A DNA stretch of 64,000 nt from Lachnospiraceae bacterium (GCA_018056425.1 JAGPFR010000006.1:1-64000); one strand, 5' to 3'; positions 53,829 through 62,945 are shown, numbered from the stretch's first letter. Program-made: numbers and translations. Notes: generated by a model from the letters alone, not told the origin.

Positions 53829-54883
53829 CATATAAGTTTTACGATCTCAAGATCCGTTCTCTCGGCCAGATTTATTATCGCGTTATCCGCATTTCTGAGC
53901 ATCGGTCTTGAATAGCAGTTTTTGTTTATCAGCATTACTTCCCAATCGGTTCCGTCACTTAACTGAACGTTGGTTCCGATCTGAGCTTCGGAAATTCTTT
54001 CGATCAGGGGCATGAGGATGGATGAGTCATATTTTTGCATATCTTTTTCGAATGCACCGATGATCTGAAGGGGAGTAAATGCAAGTCTGAATGTTCTTGC
54101 GGATGCCATTGCGATATAGGTGTCGACGATCGCAAGGTATCTGGCGTATTCATTGATCTTTTCACCCTTTAAATTGCAGGGATATCCGGATCCGTCCATT
54201 ATCTCATGGTGCATCAGGATGCACTTCTTGATATCTTCGGGAAGTGCTGTGTCGTGCTTTACTATCTGGTATCCGAGAAGAGTATGCTGTTTAACAAGTG
54301 CATATTCCTGTTCGCTTAATTTGCCGGGTTTCCACAATATCTCCGAAGGGATCTTCCATTTACCGATATCGTAATAGAAGCCGCACAGTATAAGCATTCT
54401 CTTTTTATCTTCGGGAAGAGTAAGCCAGTTTGCGAAAGCTCCGCACAGAAGGGCAGCGTTGAAAGACTGTGTATAGGTAAGCTCGTCCTCATTGGGAGCG
54501 AGATTGTACATGAAATCAAGAAGCTGCTTTTCACTGTTTACGGTCGAATAGCAGTCATTGAATATTTCAATAAGATTTTTAGAGGGGATTGAAAATTTGG
54601 TTCCCAGATAGGAGAGCATAACACCCTTGTATCTGGTCAGACAGTCATTGTATTTGACTCTGAAATTCCTGAAATCTTCGTCGAACTGGATTCTTTCGTT
54701 ATGCGTTGTGGCATAATCGACATCCTCCATTATGGTTACGGCGATGACATCATAGTGGGATAGTTTGGAGATGACTGACTGATTTACTTTGGTGCCGGCA
54801 TTATAAATGACCTTGCCCGCTGCTTCAACAGGCTCAGCAAGTTCCATTCCTTCCTGCAATTCCATTCGAGATATTGTTTTCAT
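53828..54883 (-). CDS. HD-GYP domain protein with missing metal ligands
   Basis: 351 residues, no membrane segment. N-terminal about 130 residues resemble the DUF3391-like / helical part of HD-GYP proteins (MKTISRMELQEGMELAEPV, AGTKVNQSVISKLSHYDV). The HD-GYP domain (about 140-320) keeps KQHTLLGYQIV and the GYP motif MHHEIMDGSGYP, but the HD pair reads YD (GFYYDIGKWKIP) and an earlier His appears lost (TQSFNAALLCG). Cyclic-di-GMP hydrolysis is therefore doubtful; it may be a regulatory binder. GGAAGGA precedes the ATG at 54883. Divergent from 54957. Confidence 0.85.
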   Translation of the reverse strand: MKTISRMELQEGMELAEPVEAAGKVIYNAGTKVNQSVISKLSHYDVIAVTIMEDVDYATTHNERIQFDEDFRNFRVKYNDCLTRYKGVMLSYLGTKFSIPSKNLIEIFNDCYSTVNSEKQLLDFMYNLAPNEDELTYTQSFNAALLCGAFANWLTLPEDKKRMLILCGFYYDIGKWKIPSEILWKPGKLSEQEYALVKQHTLLGYQIVKHDTALPEDIKKCILMHHEIMDGSGYPCNLKGEKINEYARYLAIVDTYIAMASARTFRLAFTPLQIIGAFEKDMQKYDSSILMPLIERISEAQIGTNVQLSDGTDWEVMLINKNCYSRPMLRNADNAIINLAERTDLEIVKLI

Positions 54884-54956
54884 AGATAAATCCTTCCGAA
54901 CATAAATTTTAATTATTTCTAAGGTCCGTGTCAATTTCTGTGGTATATTTATTCAT

Positions 54957-55292
54957 ATGAAATTGTTTAAAGATTTAATTGAGGTCAATTTCAAATCCTC
55001 ACTGTATTTATCGGATTCAATAGCCGGTAAGAATCTTCCCAAGGTCAAAAGCAGGATCTCTAACGGTAAGGGTTCCTATAAAATTATTCTGATCTCGGAA
55101 AAAGAGGATGAAAATTTCGATATCGTCTCACCTTCCAATCTTAAATCCCGCGTATGGGAGAATAAAGTTCCCACGGTTTGCGGGATCGCAGAAGATGAAG
55201 ATGGGGCGTTTGAACTTGTTGCCAGAATTACCGAAGACTGCCTGAAAGCAAGGGGAGACCTTCAGCTTAAAGAATATATATGCTCTCTGTGA
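54957..55292 (+). CDS. Conserved-looking hypothetical protein
   Basis: 111 residues, not recognised. Mixed charged sequence without membrane segments (MKLFKDLIEVNFKSSLYLSD ... EDGAFELVARITEDCLKARGDLQLK). It lacks a ribosome site: TGGTATATT (extended -10 at 54941-54949) lies only 8 bases from the ATG, so the transcript may be leaderless. It overlaps the next gene by 13 bases, so it is part of the DUF2953-gerW operon. Confidence 0.6.
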   Translation: MKLFKDLIEVNFKSSLYLSDSIAGKNLPKVKSRISNGKGSYKIILISEKEDENFDIVSPSNLKSRVWENKVPTVCGIAEDEDGAFELVARITEDCLKARGDLQLKEYICSL

Positions 55293-56269
55293 TTCTAACA
55301 ATTTTAAAGGTTGCCGGAATCGTGCTCCTGGCACTTCTGGGGCTTATTTTGGTACTAGCCTTTCTGGCACTGGTCCTTCCCGTAAGATACCGCCTTTCAT
55401 GTACTGCAGAGGAAGGGAAGAGACCTCAGGCTCTTCTTAAGATATCGTATTTCTTGCGAATTATCAGGGCAAGAGCAGAATATACCGATGCTTTATATGT
55501 AAGCGTTAAGGTTTTCTTTTTTACGATATTCCAAATGCAGATTCCGGATAAGGATCAGGGAGAGGAAGAAGAATACGACTTAAGCGAGCTTGATGAAGCA
55601 CTGGATGCTCTTGATGAAGAGGAAGAGGCTCAAACGTTCGATTCGGAAACTGCCGCGGAAGATGAAGTTTCTGACGAAAGTGATACCGGGGAAGATGCCG
55701 AAATCTCTCAGGAGCCCGAAAATGTCGATGAAACGTCATCTGAAGATGGCTCAGATGGAGATCCCGAGGGTTTCACCGGGGAGGATGAAGAGCCTTCCGA
55801 TTCGCTTTATGACAAGATTAAATTCAAAGTAGACGAAATTTGTGATAAAATAAAAAGAGTCCGTTCGGAGATTCGCTACTACAGGAATCTGTACAATTCG
55901 AACGAAGCTAAGAATGCAGTCTTTGTGATCAAAAAGAGGCTGATGAGGATCCTTAAAAAGCTTATGCCGAGAAGAGCGCATGCAGATGTGACCTTCGGAT
56001 TCGATTCGCCGGATCTTACAGGCAAGGTTTACGGCTTATATACAATTTTTGCAAAGAGATTTGACAGAGCATCACGCGTCATTCCCGATTTTGACCGTAA
56101 GATCTTTGAAGGTGATCTCTGGTGCAAAGGACATTTTAATATCTGGTGCTTTATATGGAACGGACTTGCGATAATCCTTAATAAGAATGTCCGTAAGATC
56201 TATAAATCCTATAAGCATCACAGTAAGAGAAAAGAAAACGAAGAATCAGAAGGCAGTAAAGCTGCCTGA
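55280..56269 (+). CDS. DUF2953-type membrane protein
   Basis: 329 residues. One N-terminal hydrophobic segment (about 1-33), the block LPVRYRLSCTAEEGKRPQALLKISYFLRII typical of DUF2953 proteins, a very acidic insert (about 95-175), then a basic conserved C-terminal half (ADVTFGFDSPDLTGKVYGLYTIF). In Clostridia this family usually sits next to the gerW/ytfJ gene, as here (17 bases apart). Function unknown; links to sporulation are by neighbourhood. Confidence 0.8.
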   Translation: MLSVILTILKVAGIVLLALLGLILVLAFLALVLPVRYRLSCTAEEGKRPQALLKISYFLRIIRARAEYTDALYVSVKVFFFTIFQMQIPDKDQGEEEEYDLSELDEALDALDEEEEAQTFDSETAAEDEVSDESDTGEDAEISQEPENVDETSSEDGSDGDPEGFTGEDEEPSDSLYDKIKFKVDEICDKIKRVRSEIRYYRNLYNSNEAKNAVFVIKKRLMRILKKLMPRRAHADVTFGFDSPDLTGKVYGLYTIFAKRFDRASRVIPDFDRKIFEGDLWCKGHFNIWCFIWNGLAIILNKNVRKIYKSYKHHSKRKENEESEGSKAA

Positions 56270-56286
56270 TCTTAAGGGGGACCTAA

Positions 56287-56679
56287 ATGGCCGATTCCAA
56301 TAAAAAAGAAGTAATTGATTCACTGCTGAGCGGTATGGATGCCGTTCTTTCATCCAAGACCGTAGTCGGTCAGCCCGTAGTTGTAGGTGATACCACCATT
56401 ATTCCTCTTGTTGATGTTTCATTCGGTGTTGCTGCGGGAAGCGGTAACGAGAGCAGGAATTATAACAAGAATTCTTCTGCCGGAGGAATGGGAGGAAAGG
56501 TTTCACCCAATGCCATCATAGTTATCAAAGACGGCAACACCAGACTTTTGTCGGTTAAAAATCAGGATTCTATCACCAAGATCCTCGATATGGTGCCCGA
56601 AGTGATCCACAGGATTTCCAAGGACAAAAAGGGCGGCCCCGAAGACGATGAAATAAGAGATGCAGCATTCCCCGAATAA
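56287..56679 (+). CDS. GerW family protein (YtfJ)
   Basis: 130 residues. SFGVAAGSG, a Gly-rich GGMGGKVSPNAIIVIKDGNTRLLSV block and the IxDMVPEVI end define the family. In Bacillus YtfJ/GerW is needed for spore germination; in non-sporing Lachnospiraceae it persists with unknown role. AAGGGGG lies 8 bases before the ATG. Confidence 0.92.
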   Translation: MADSNKKEVIDSLLSGMDAVLSSKTVVGQPVVVGDTTIIPLVDVSFGVAAGSGNESRNYNKNSSAGGMGGKVSPNAIIVIKDGNTRLLSVKNQDSITKILDMVPEVIHRISKDKKGGPEDDEIRDAAFPE

Positions 56680-56697
56680 ATATTTCAGGTAATCCGC

Positions 56698-57261
56698 ATG
56701 ATTGACTGGGAAACAATAGTTCAAACTGAAAATGAGGAAGAGTTAAAAAAACTCAAATTGTTTCTTTTCCAGGAAAATATGCGCCTTGATGCCGAGAAGC
56801 AAAAGCTCGATCACGAAAAGAGCGAGCTTAAAAACCTTCAGGAATCATTCATGAAGGACAGGGTACTTCTCAGGGATGAGCTCAATGAACTCAACAGGCG
56901 CACTACTCAGGAGAGACAAAGACTTCGTCAGGAAAACATGTTTTTCGATAAGAAGATGGAGATCCTTAAAGACGGTTTCAGAACTCTTGAGGAAGACAGG
57001 CGTAAGTTAGAACGGGAAAAGGAAGAATTTGAAGCGAGCAGAAGACTGGGAATGTCAGACATGGCTTCTCCGGATCTGTCACATCTGTCCGAATCCGATT
57101 TTGACTCGATCGCCACGGTGTTATTTGCTAACATCAATAATCCCGCTATGCTCAGAAAAAGATACAAGGATCTGGTCAAGATCTTTCATCCCGATAATCT
57201 GTGCGGCGACGAAAGACTGAGCCGTGCCATAAACAAGGAATATCACAGAAGAAAAGCGTAA
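56698..57261 (+). CDS. Coiled-coil protein ending in a J-domain-like segment
   Basis: 187 residues. A long charged coiled coil (about 15-120: EKQKLDHEKSELKNLQESF and similar heptads), a Ser/Asp-rich hinge, and a C-terminus LRKRYKDLVKIFHPDNLCGD carrying the HPD tripeptide of DnaJ J-domains with the flanking helices. J-domains stimulate DnaK ATPase; placing one at the C-terminus after a coiled coil is unlike DnaJ itself. No strong ribosome site is seen. Terminator follows directly. Confidence 0.75.
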   Translation: MIDWETIVQTENEEELKKLKLFLFQENMRLDAEKQKLDHEKSELKNLQESFMKDRVLLRDELNELNRRTTQERQRLRQENMFFDKKMEILKDGFRTLEEDRRKLEREKEEFEASRRLGMSDMASPDLSHLSESDFDSIATVLFANINNPAMLRKRYKDLVKIFHPDNLCGDERLSRAINKEYHRRKA

Positions 57262-57264
57262 TTT

Positions 57265-57296
57265 AAGTCCCTGCCTTTGAGGCAGGGACTTTTTTC
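57265..57296 (+). terminator. Intrinsic terminator after the J-domain-like gene
   Basis: AAGTCCCTGCC (57265-57275), loop TTTGA, GGCAGGGACTT, then TTTT. Confidence 0.92.
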
Positions 57297-57328
57297 AGAA
57301 AAAAAGAACAGGCCGTAAGCCTGTTCTT
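57295..57328 (-). terminator. Intrinsic terminator of rpmB
   Basis: On the minus strand AAGAACAGGC pairs with GCCTGTTCTT (57304-57328) around a 5-base loop, followed by a run of T. Confidence 0.9.
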
Positions 57329-57342
57329 GATCGTCTTATCTA

Positions 57343-57528
57343 TTATGCACGCTCTACAGCACCGCTGCGAAGGCATCTTGAGCAGACATGCATTCTCTTG
57401 GACTGTCCGTTAACCTTGCACTTTACGCTAAGAACGTTGGACTTCCAGATTGCATTGGATCTTCTGTGAGAGTGACTCACATTGTTTCCGAAATGGATTC
57501 CCTTACCGCATACATCACACTTTGCCAT
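57343..57528 (-). CDS. rpmB: Ribosomal protein bL28
   Basis: 61 residues. MAKCDVCGKGIHFGNNVSHSHRR and the VCSRCLRSG end; both CxxC pairs are kept, so this is the zinc-binding version. A large-subunit protein. GGGAGGTGAG precedes the ATG. It has its own promoter (TTGCAT/TAATAT) and terminator and is divergent from the Asp23-fakA operon, an arrangement conserved in Firmicutes. Confidence 0.97.
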   Translation of the reverse strand: MAKCDVCGKGIHFGNNVSHSHRRSNAIWKSNVLSVKCKVNGQSKRMHVCSRCLRSGAVERA

Positions 57529-57591
57529 ATTCTCACCTCCCGGCGTTATAATCTAATTAACATAATTTATCGCTTGAAACGCAACATATGT

Positions 57592-57620
57592 ATATTATCA
57601 GAGCCTATTTAATAATGCAA
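57592..57620 (-). promoter_or_regulatory. Promoter of rpmB
   Basis: On the minus strand TTGCAT (57620-57615), 17-base spacer, TAATAT (57597-57592); leader about 60 bases. Confidence 0.6.
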
Positions 57621-57639
57621 GAAATATTTTTCAAGATAT

Positions 57640-57671
57640 TTGACATTTAATTGAAGATATTATGGTATAAT
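57640..57671 (+). promoter_or_regulatory. Promoter of the Asp23-fakA operon
   Basis: TATAAT at 57666-57671 with extended TGG before it; TTGACA at 57640-57645 is 20 bases upstream, wider than ideal, so the extended -10 probably carries the activity. Confidence 0.55.
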
Positions 57672-57704
57672 TAATCGCAGTTTTGCAGTAAAGGAGGATT
57701 TTAT

Positions 57705-58067
57705 ATGAAGAGCTCTTCCATGAATACACATATGGGAAACATTGTCGTAGACAACGATGTGATCGCTCAATATGCCGGCAGTGTTGCCATTGAATGCATA
57801 GGTATAGTCGGTATGGCCGGAATCGGCATGAGAGACGGCATCGCCAAGATACTGCGCACAGAGAATCTTTCCAGAGGTATCAATGTAAGACTTTCGCCTG
57901 ATCGTAAGCTTATTCTTGATTTCCATGTCATTGTTGCATACGGTGTAAGTATTTTGACGGTATCTGACAATCTTATCGAGAGTGTTAAATATAAGGTTGA
58001 AGAATTTACAGGACTCGACGTCGAGAAGATCAATATCTTCGTTGAAGGCGTCAGAGTGATCGACTAA
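57705..58067 (+). CDS. Asp23/Gls24 family protein (YloU-like)
   Basis: 120 residues. NTHMGNIVVDNDVIAQYAGSVAIECIGIVGMAG and VEEFTGLDVEKINIFVEGVRV are family blocks. Small envelope-stress-related proteins of unknown biochemistry, in Firmicutes regularly encoded just before fakA/yloV, as here (13 bases). AAAGGAGG lies before the ATG. Confidence 0.93.
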   Translation: MKSSSMNTHMGNIVVDNDVIAQYAGSVAIECIGIVGMAGIGMRDGIAKILRTENLSRGINVRLSPDRKLILDFHVIVAYGVSILTVSDNLIESVKYKVEEFTGLDVEKINIFVEGVRVID

Positions 58068-58080
58068 GGAGGATCTATTC

Positions 58081-59742
58081 GTGGCAATCAAAGAGATAGA
58101 CGTTAAGCTCTTTTCCAAAATGTTCCTTGCCGGAGCAATCTACCTCAACAACAGCAAAGAGGAGATCAATGAGCTGAATGTATTCCCTGTTCCGGACGGT
58201 GATACCGGAACCAATATGACTATGACCATCATGTCCGCAGCCAAGGAAGTCAGAGATCTTGGTGAGGAGCCGGATATGAAATCTCTCTGCAAGGCAATGA
58301 GCGGCGGATCGCTCAGAGGCGCCAGAGGAAACTCCGGAGTTATTCTTTCACAGCTTCTCAGAGGTCTTACCAAAGCTGTAAGAGATGAGCAGGTTATCAC
58401 TGTTCCTCTTCTTGGAGCCGCATGTACCAAAGCTGTTGAAACTGCATATAAAGCTGTTATGAAACCCACAGAAGGTACCATTCTTACCGTAGCAAGAGGC
58501 ATGGGTGAGAAGGTTGCCGAGCTCATTGAAAACGGCGAGGATGATCTTGAAGTTATCCTTCCCGCTGTTTTGGAGCACGGATATAAAGTACTTGATCAGA
58601 CTCCCGAACTTCTTCCTGTTCTTAAACAGGCAGGAGTTGTAGACTCAGGCGGAGCCGGACTCATGAAGGTTGTTCAGGGTGCCGTAGATCTGTTCTCCGG
58701 CAAAGAGATCGACCTTACGATTTCTGACGATCCCATTGCCAAGGTTGACGATTCAAGACCCGGCAAGATCGAGGATACTCAGAAGAATATCTATCATACC
58801 GAAATGAAAGTAATGCTTTCCAAGAATGTTAACAGCAAGCTTGAAAGCGATGTCAAGTCCTATCTGTCCGATATCGGAGAGCTTAAGAGCTTTAAGGTAA
58901 GCGGATCCGAAGTTATTATTGATATCAATACCGATGATCCCGGACTTGTTCTTCAGAAAGCAATCAAATTCGGTATTCTCAGTGACGTTAAAGTTACCTG
59001 CAGGCTTAAGGCTGAAGAAGCTAAGGCTGTAGCAGATTCTTCACCTGCACCCGCTGCTGATCCCGAACCCAAAGGAGAGCCCTCCGAATTCGGATTTGTT
59101 GCGGTAAGTGCCGGAAGCGGACTTGCCGAGATCTTCAGAAGCCTCGGTGTCGATTATGTCATTGGAGGCGGACAGACCATGAACCCTTCAACCGCAGACA
59201 TTCTTGATGCCGTTGAGAAGGTTAATGCAAAGACCGTATTTGTACTTCCCAATAATAAGAACATCATCATGGCTGCAAATCAGGCAAGGGATCTTACTAC
59301 CGATAAGACTGTACTTGTAATTCCCACCAAGACCATTCCTCAGGGAATCACCGCCGCCATTAACTTCAGTGCGGGCAGCTCTGCTGATGAGAATGAACAG
59401 GCTATGATCGAAGCTATCGGTCTTGTTAAGACCGGTGAGATCACATATGCCGTCAGAGATACCACTATCGATGAGCATGAGATCAAGACAGGCGATTTCA
59501 TGGGAATCGGTGATAAGAAGATCCTTTCTGTCGGAACCGATATGAATCAGGTTGTTCTTGAGATGATCGCTGAAATGGTTGATGATTCTTCAGAACTTAT
59601 CAGCCTCTATTACGGAGCTGATGTGAATGAGAATGATGCCAATGTTCTCAAAGATCAGATTGCCGCTAAGTTCTCATCACTTGATGTAGACATTCAGAAT
59701 GGCGGACAGCCCGTTTATTATTACATCGTTTCCGTAGAATAA
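58081..59742 (+). CDS. fakA: DAK2/DegV-associated kinase, FakA (YloV) family
   Basis: 553 residues. N-terminal DhaL-type nucleotide-binding domain (about 5-200: LNVFPVPDGDTGTNMTMTI holds the magnesium Asp residues, RGARGNSGVILSQLLRG), a middle domain and a C-terminal domain (about 340-553; GGQTMNPSTADI, PNNKNIIMAA). FakA phosphorylates fatty acids carried by a DegV/FakB protein, feeding phospholipid synthesis. A degV-family gene lies 2.2 kb downstream beyond recG, so the pair may cooperate. GTG start with AAGGAGG upstream. Confidence 0.92.
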   Translation: MAIKEIDVKLFSKMFLAGAIYLNNSKEEINELNVFPVPDGDTGTNMTMTIMSAAKEVRDLGEEPDMKSLCKAMSGGSLRGARGNSGVILSQLLRGLTKAVRDEQVITVPLLGAACTKAVETAYKAVMKPTEGTILTVARGMGEKVAELIENGEDDLEVILPAVLEHGYKVLDQTPELLPVLKQAGVVDSGGAGLMKVVQGAVDLFSGKEIDLTISDDPIAKVDDSRPGKIEDTQKNIYHTEMKVMLSKNVNSKLESDVKSYLSDIGELKSFKVSGSEVIIDINTDDPGLVLQKAIKFGILSDVKVTCRLKAEEAKAVADSSPAPAADPEPKGEPSEFGFVAVSAGSGLAEIFRSLGVDYVIGGGQTMNPSTADILDAVEKVNAKTVFVLPNNKNIIMAANQARDLTTDKTVLVIPTKTIPQGITAAINFSAGSSADENEQAMIEAIGLVKTGEITYAVRDTTIDEHEIKTGDFMGIGDKKILSVGTDMNQVVLEMIAEMVDDSSELISLYYGADVNENDANVLKDQIAAKFSSLDVDIQNGGQPVYYYIVSVE

Positions 59743-59811
59743 ACCCTGTCTTATATATGCAACTGTTTCATTAAGTGGTTTGTTTAACTATATAGGCGAA
59801 TATATTATATG

Positions 59812-59842
59812 AAAGAAGGTTCGATTATGAACCTTCTTTTAA
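59812..59842 (+). terminator. Intrinsic terminator after fakA
   Basis: AAAGAAGGTTC (59812-59822), loop GATTAT, GAACCTTCTTT (59829-59839), T-rich tail. It separates fakA from recG. Confidence 0.8.
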
Positions 59843-59860
59843 TTTGTATAAATATAGATA

Positions 59861-61939
59861 ATGCTGAATAATTGGAACACACCGGTTTCCGAGCTCAAAG
59901 GCGTCGGACCTAAGACAGCAGAATATTTTCATAACCTCGGTATATCCAACATCTATGATCTTTTGAATCATTTTCCGAGGACATATCTTGTGTTTGGAGG
60001 TCTTAAGAAAATCTCCGAATTGCAAAATGATGAGATTGCTGCAGTCAGAGTCAGGGTGGATCTTGTCGGTAATATCAGACGTGTCAAAAACAAGATGTCC
60101 ATACTTCCCATTGAAGTAAGCGACGATACGGGAAACATGGTCATCAAGTACTTCAATATGCCCTTTATGGCAAAAGCTGTCAGTAAGGGCGGATATTATG
60201 TGTTCCGCGGAAGAGTCAAGAAGTCCGGCAAAGAGTTTTCCATGGTTCAGCCCAGGAAATTCGCATACGACGAATACACCGAACTGTCGGGTAAGTTCCA
60301 ATGCATGTACCCTCTGACAAAGGGGCTTAAGAATTCTTCGGTAATAAAAGCTGAAGAGTCGGCTCTTAAGAAAGCTGATTTTACGGATGATTATCTCGAT
60401 ACAGGATTCAGGGAAAGGCTTCATCTTGTTCCTTCACATGATGCTTACAGGATGATCCATTGCCCGGCTGATGAAAATGAGAGCGTCCTGGGCAGAAGAA
60501 GGCTTTCTTTTGATGAACTGTTCTTTTTTATCCTGTACCTGCGTAAAAATAAAGAGCTTCTAAGAGGTGCGCCCAATACATGTCCGATGGTTGAGTCAGC
60601 CGAAGTCAAAAGACTGATCGAGCAGCTTCCTTATAAACTGACAAAAGGCCAGACCAAAGCTGTTAAAGAGATAATGGATGACCTTTCCGGCGATACCGTT
60701 ATGAACAGGCTTGTTCAGGGCGATGTCGGAAGCGGTAAAACAATAGTTGCGATCGCGGGGCTCCTTAATACCGTGGCAAACGGATATCAGGGTGCGTTCA
60801 TGGCTCCCACGGAAGTCCTTGCGACCCAGCATTTTAAGACCATATCCGATCTTACGATAAAATATAACCTTCCGTTCAAACCGGTTCTTCTGACAGGCTC
60901 TGTAACCGCTGCGGGAAAACGTAAGATCTACGAAGAGATCGAAAGCGGTGAAGCAAACCTTATTATAGGAACACATGCACTGATCCAGGATAAGGTTATT
61001 TATAAGAATCTGGGGCTTGTCGTAACGGATGAGCAGCACAGATTCGGTGTAAGACAAAGAGAAACTCTTGCAGGTAAGGGAGTCGGGCCGCATATACTTG
61101 TTATGAGTGCGACTCCGATTCCGAGAACCCTTGCGATCGTCCTGTACGGCGACCTGAGCATATCGACGATTAAAGATATGCCCGAAGGGAGAAGTCCCAT
61201 AAAGAGCTGCGTTGTTGGTGAATCATTCAGACCATCCGCCAACAAGTTCATTAAGGATGAGATTGCAAAAGGGCATCAGGTCTATATCATCTGTCCCATG
61301 GTTGAAGCATTAGGTGATGAAGAATCCGATTCCGAACTCAGGAATGTCATAGACTATTCGGATGAACTTCGCGAGGTTCTCGGTGACAGATACAGGATTT
61401 CCTACCTGCACGGTAAGATGAAACCTTCGGAAAAAGAAAACATCCTCGATCGTTTTTCATCCGGAGATATAGATATATTGATATCGACAACGGTTATCGA
61501 AGTAGGAATTAATGTTCCGAATGCCACCGTTATGATGATAGAAAATTCCGAAAGATTCGGTCTTTCACAGCTGCATCAGCTCAGAGGAAGAGTAGGAAGA
61601 GGCAAGGATCAGGGATATGCGATCTTTATGACTTCAAAAAGCGATGATAAGACTTCCGAAAGACTTGGAATCCTGGCAAAGACTACGGACGGATTTGAGA
61701 TCGCATCCTACGATCTTAAGACCAGAGGTCCGGGAGAACTATTCGGAGTAAGGCAGAGCGGAGATTTTGCTTTTAAGATTGCAGACGTATTTGCCGACGC
61801 GGATCTTCTTGCAGAGGCTTCAAATCTTTGTGATGAGATCCTCACAAAAGACAGAAATCTGCATTCGTCCGAAAATGTTCTTATAAGAGAAGAAGCTGAA
61901 TTCTATGGAAGGAATTTCCTGGATTTCAGGACTATATAA
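59861..61939 (+). CDS. recG: ATP-dependent DNA helicase RecG
   Basis: 692 residues. N-terminal wedge/OB domain (about 1-230; SELKGVGPKTAEYF, DLLNHFPRTY), then SF2 helicase motifs: QGDVGSGKTIVA, APTEVLATQH, TDEQHRFGVRQRE, MSATPIPRT, and ISTTVIEVGINVPNA, QLRGRVGRG, KTRGPGELFG. It remodels stalled forks and branched DNA. No ribosome site precedes the ATG; TATAAA at 59847-59852 is 8 bases upstream, so the message may be leaderless. The predicted N-terminus matches the family, so the start is probably right. Confidence 0.96.
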   Translation: MLNNWNTPVSELKGVGPKTAEYFHNLGISNIYDLLNHFPRTYLVFGGLKKISELQNDEIAAVRVRVDLVGNIRRVKNKMSILPIEVSDDTGNMVIKYFNMPFMAKAVSKGGYYVFRGRVKKSGKEFSMVQPRKFAYDEYTELSGKFQCMYPLTKGLKNSSVIKAEESALKKADFTDDYLDTGFRERLHLVPSHDAYRMIHCPADENESVLGRRRLSFDELFFFILYLRKNKELLRGAPNTCPMVESAEVKRLIEQLPYKLTKGQTKAVKEIMDDLSGDTVMNRLVQGDVGSGKTIVAIAGLLNTVANGYQGAFMAPTEVLATQHFKTISDLTIKYNLPFKPVLLTGSVTAAGKRKIYEEIESGEANLIIGTHALIQDKVIYKNLGLVVTDEQHRFGVRQRETLAGKGVGPHILVMSATPIPRTLAIVLYGDLSISTIKDMPEGRSPIKSCVVGESFRPSANKFIKDEIAKGHQVYIICPMVEALGDEESDSELRNVIDYSDELREVLGDRYRISYLHGKMKPSEKENILDRFSSGDIDILISTTVIEVGINVPNATVMMIENSERFGLSQLHQLRGRVGRGKDQGYAIFMTSKSDDKTSERLGILAKTTDGFEIASYDLKTRGPGELFGVRQSGDFAFKIADVFADADLLAEASNLCDEILTKDRNLHSSENVLIREEAEFYGRNFLDFRTI

Positions 61940-61969
61940 TAACGCGTGTTTTTAGAGGGAGAGTTATCG

Positions 61970-62836
61970 ATGGGTTCAAAAATAGCAGTTGTTACCGATA
62001 CCAACAGTTCAATGTCTGTTGAGGAAGGAAAAGAACTCGGCATTACAGTTATTCCCATGCCGTTTTACATCGGCGGTAAAGAGTTTTTGGACGGGGTAAC
62101 ACTGACACAGGAAGAGTTTTATGAAAGATTGAAGGGCGGTGAGGAGATACATACCAGCCAGCCTTCACCCGAGGAGGTCATGAAGACCTGGGACAAACTT
62201 CTTGAAGAGTACGATGAGATAGTTCATATCCCTATGTCAAGCGGACTTTCGGGTTCATGCGGATCGGCATACCTTCTTGCTCAGCATTACGATGATAAAG
62301 TACAGGTTGTCGACAATCAGAGAATTTCTGTGACTCTCAGACAGTCCTGCCTTGATGCACTAGAACTGATAGGCAGAGGAATGAATGCAAGACAGGTAAA
62401 GGATGAACTTGAGAGAGTAAAGTTTGAGAGCAGTATTTACATTATGATCGATACGCTCGAGTATCTTAAAAAGGGCGGAAGGCTTACCCCTGCTGCAGCT
62501 GCCATCGGTACCCTGCTCAGGATCAAACCGGTTCTCCAGATTCAGGGAGAAAAGCTTGATTCATACGGAAAGACCAGAACTTTCCAGGGCGGAAAAGAGA
62601 TCATCATGAAAGCCGTTAAGAATGATATGGAGAACAGATTCGGCTGTACCGATAAGTGCCATAATGTTCATCTGGAAATGGCCTATACCGATGACATCGC
62701 CGCTGCCGAGCAGTTTGAGAAGGAGCTGAACGAAATGTTCCCGGGATATGAGGTTGTTAAGAGACCTCTGTCATTATCCATTGCATGTCATATAGGACCC
62801 GGAGCGATAGCTGCTGCCTTATCAAAAAAAATCTGA
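61970..62836 (+). CDS. DegV family fatty-acid-binding protein (FakB-like)
   Basis: 288 residues. KIAVVTDTNSSMSVEEGKELGITVIPMPFYIGGKEFLDGV, the lipid-binding TSQPSP motif and MSSGLSGSCGSA are typical. Binds a fatty acid for FakA to phosphorylate. ATG at 61970 is chosen for the GAGGGAGAG site 5 bases upstream. A terminator follows. ligand not predictable. Confidence 0.92.
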   Translation: MGSKIAVVTDTNSSMSVEEGKELGITVIPMPFYIGGKEFLDGVTLTQEEFYERLKGGEEIHTSQPSPEEVMKTWDKLLEEYDEIVHIPMSSGLSGSCGSAYLLAQHYDDKVQVVDNQRISVTLRQSCLDALELIGRGMNARQVKDELERVKFESSIYIMIDTLEYLKKGGRLTPAAAAIGTLLRIKPVLQIQGEKLDSYGKTRTFQGGKEIIMKAVKNDMENRFGCTDKCHNVHLEMAYTDDIAAAEQFEKELNEMFPGYEVVKRPLSLSIACHIGPGAIAAALSKKI

Positions 62837-62917
62837 GTGAAAATTACGTAAAATCTTTAAATATTTCGTACAAAACGTATGTTATTGAATCAAAAAATTC
62901 ATATTTCATACGGTATT

Positions 62918-62945
62918 AAATCCACTACATGTAGTGGATTTTTTG
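62918..62945 (+). terminator. Intrinsic terminator after degV
   Basis: AAATCCACTACATGTAGTGGATTT (62918-62941, perfect palindrome) followed by TTTTG. The T-run nearly touches the next promoter. Confidence 0.85.
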
